Source of the DNA: Nocardioides sp. B-3
Lineage (GTDB): Bacteria; Actinomycetota; Actinomycetes; Propionibacteriales; Nocardioidaceae
Direction: 5' to 3'
Length of the DNA stretch: 64,000 bases
Assembly: GCF_024703895.1 (NCBI RefSeq)
Contig: NZ_CP087968.1
Span: 3,286,001-3,350,000, forward strand
Part shown: piece after piece, positions 63,317 to 64,000 of the stretch
How positions within the stretch are numbered: the first letter of the stretch is position 1
Layout: every line of letters begins with the position of its first letter
Program-made: the position numbers and the translations under genes
Notes under the pieces: model-generated
Told to the model about the DNA's origin: nothing
What the model saw: the letters and a program-made list of their open reading frames with translations, nothing else
Databases searched by the model: none

Positions 63317-64000
63317 ATGCCCACGCTTGCCGATGTCGTCGACCTGATCCATGGCTGGTACCCGCCGGCCACGGCCGATTCCCGGGACGCGGTCGGCCTC
63401 GTCGCCGGCGACCCGTCCGCGCCGGTCGCGAAGGTGATGTTCGCGGTCGACCCGACGCTCGAGGTCGCGCGGGAAGCCGTCGAGTGGGGCGCCGACCTGC
63501 TGGTCGTTCACCACCCGCTCTTCCTCACGCCGGTGCACGGGGTCGCGGCGACCACGCCGAAGGGCCGGACGCTGCACACGCTGACGCAGGGTGGCTGCGC
63601 GTTGCTGACCGCGCACACCAACGCCGACCCGGGCTGTCGAGGGGGTCTCCGAAGCGCTGGCGCTGGCGCTCGGCCTCACCGACCTGACCCCGATCCGACC
63701 GGCTCCCGGGACGGCCCTCGACAAGGTGGTCACGTTCGTCCCGCACGCGCACGCGGAGGCGATGCGTGCCGCGCTGGCCGCGGCCGGGGCGGGCGCGATC
63801 GGCGACTACGACTCCTGCACGTTCTCGACGCCCGGCGAGGGCCGGTTCCGCCCCCTCGACGGAGCGGCGCCGGTGATCGGGTCCGTGGGTTCGCTCGAAG
63901 TGGTGCCGGAGACCCGGGTGGAGTCGGTGCTGCCACGCTCACGCCGGGGCGCCGTCGTCCGCGCCCTGCTCGCCGCGCACCCCTACGAGGAGCCTGCCTT
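63317..64000 (+). CDS. NIF3-like dinuclear metal-centre protein, partial (runs off window) and frameshifted
   Basis: MPTLADVVDLIHGWYPPATADSRDAVGLVAGDPSAPVAKVMFAVDPTLEVAREAVEWGADLLVVHHPLFLTPVHGVAATTPKGRTLHTLTQGGCALLTAHTNADPG is the NIF3/YbgI N-terminal domain with metal ligands in HHPLF and AHTNAD. An indel near 63640 precedes GVSEALALALGLTDLTPIRPAPGTALDKVVTFVPHAHAEAMRAALAAAGAGAIGDYDSCTFSTPGEGRFRP, the inserted PII-like domain. The sequence ends in the third part (AAHPYEEPA). The family is widespread and of uncertain function, with a proposed link to folate/GTP cyclohydrolase I-like chemistry. Actinobacteria often place it near rnhA/zinc-ribbon genes, outside this window. Confidence 0.85.
   Translation, partial: MPTLADVVDLIHGWYPPATADSRDAVGLVAGDPSAPVAKVMFAVDPTLEVAREAVEWGADLLVVHHPLFLTPVHGVAATTPKGRTLHTLTQGGCALLTAHTNADPGCRGGLRSAGAGARPHRPDPDPTGSRDGPRQGGHVRPARARGGDACRAGRGRGGRDRRLRLLHVLDARRGPVPPPRRSGAGDRVRGFARSGAGDPGGVGAATLTPGRRRPRPARRAPLRGACL

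Overview
The window is high-GC actinobacterial chromosome. Its 16S and 23S rRNA genes and its gene content (FasR-linked fab operon, DUF3052 beside aceE, DUF3145, DUF3618, holin-like and YtxH-like small proteins) fit the Nocardioidaceae (Nocardioides, Aeromicrobium or a relative). This is recognition from memory, not a search. Many housekeeping genes (dgt, dnaG, tyrS, fabD, fabH, fabF, accD, aceE) are split by single-base indels, and two tRNAs carry one-base anomalies. The indels recur at CCAGG/CCTGG sites, so most look like assembly or base-calling errors. I annotate these genes as whole CDSs and note the breaks.

Layout. 1-6.1 kb: GntR regulator, dGTPase, three small envelope proteins on the minus strand, then dnaG, whose zinc-finger codons are interrupted by a 145-residue mini-intein. 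6.2-20.96 kb: a genomic island of about 14.75 kb inserted in the 3' end of tRNA-Asn and flanked by 21-bp direct repeats. It carries a methyltransferase remnant, two convergent ECF-sigma/partner pairs, a large AAA_13/RloC-like ATPase, a MobF relaxase-helicase, an excisionase-like protein, a toxin-antitoxin pair and a tyrosine integrase. 21-32.9 kb: accessory and core chromosome (DksA/TraR-like protein, PHB-depolymerase-like esterase coupled to a GH3 glucosidase, TetR, PIG-L deacetylase, GNAT, secreted nuclease, tRNA-Met, Ser/Thr kinase, tyrS, alpha-hydroxy-acid oxidase). 33.5-38.9 kb: rrn operon with complete 16S and 23S genes but a 5S gene cut off after about 28-30 nt. 39-43.2 kb: RG-repeat/TPR protein, hydrolase, DUF3145, YibE/F-like protein. 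43.2-49.8 kb: type II fatty-acid synthesis operon fabD-fabH-acpP-fabF-accD with a FasR/PucR-type regulator upstream. 49.9-56.8 kb: alpha/beta hydrolase, a 221-bp tandem duplication, aceE, DUF3052, acyl-CoA synthetase, peroxiredoxin. 56.9-61 kb: tRNA-Val, then a closed inward-facing locus (Asp-rich secreted protein, atypical kinase, OmpR-type response regulator, histidine kinase, Asp-rich membrane protein) bounded on both sides by the same operator architecture. 61-64 kb: acyl-CoA synthetase, CHAD protein, and a NIF3-like protein cut by the window end.

The main candidates for new biology are the DnaG mini-intein, the two-component locus between matched GATGAGA-N4-TCTCATC operators, and the island with its RloC-like ATPase. 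The CCWGG-linked indels, the truncated 5S gene and the 221-bp duplication need checking before any gene here is called broken.
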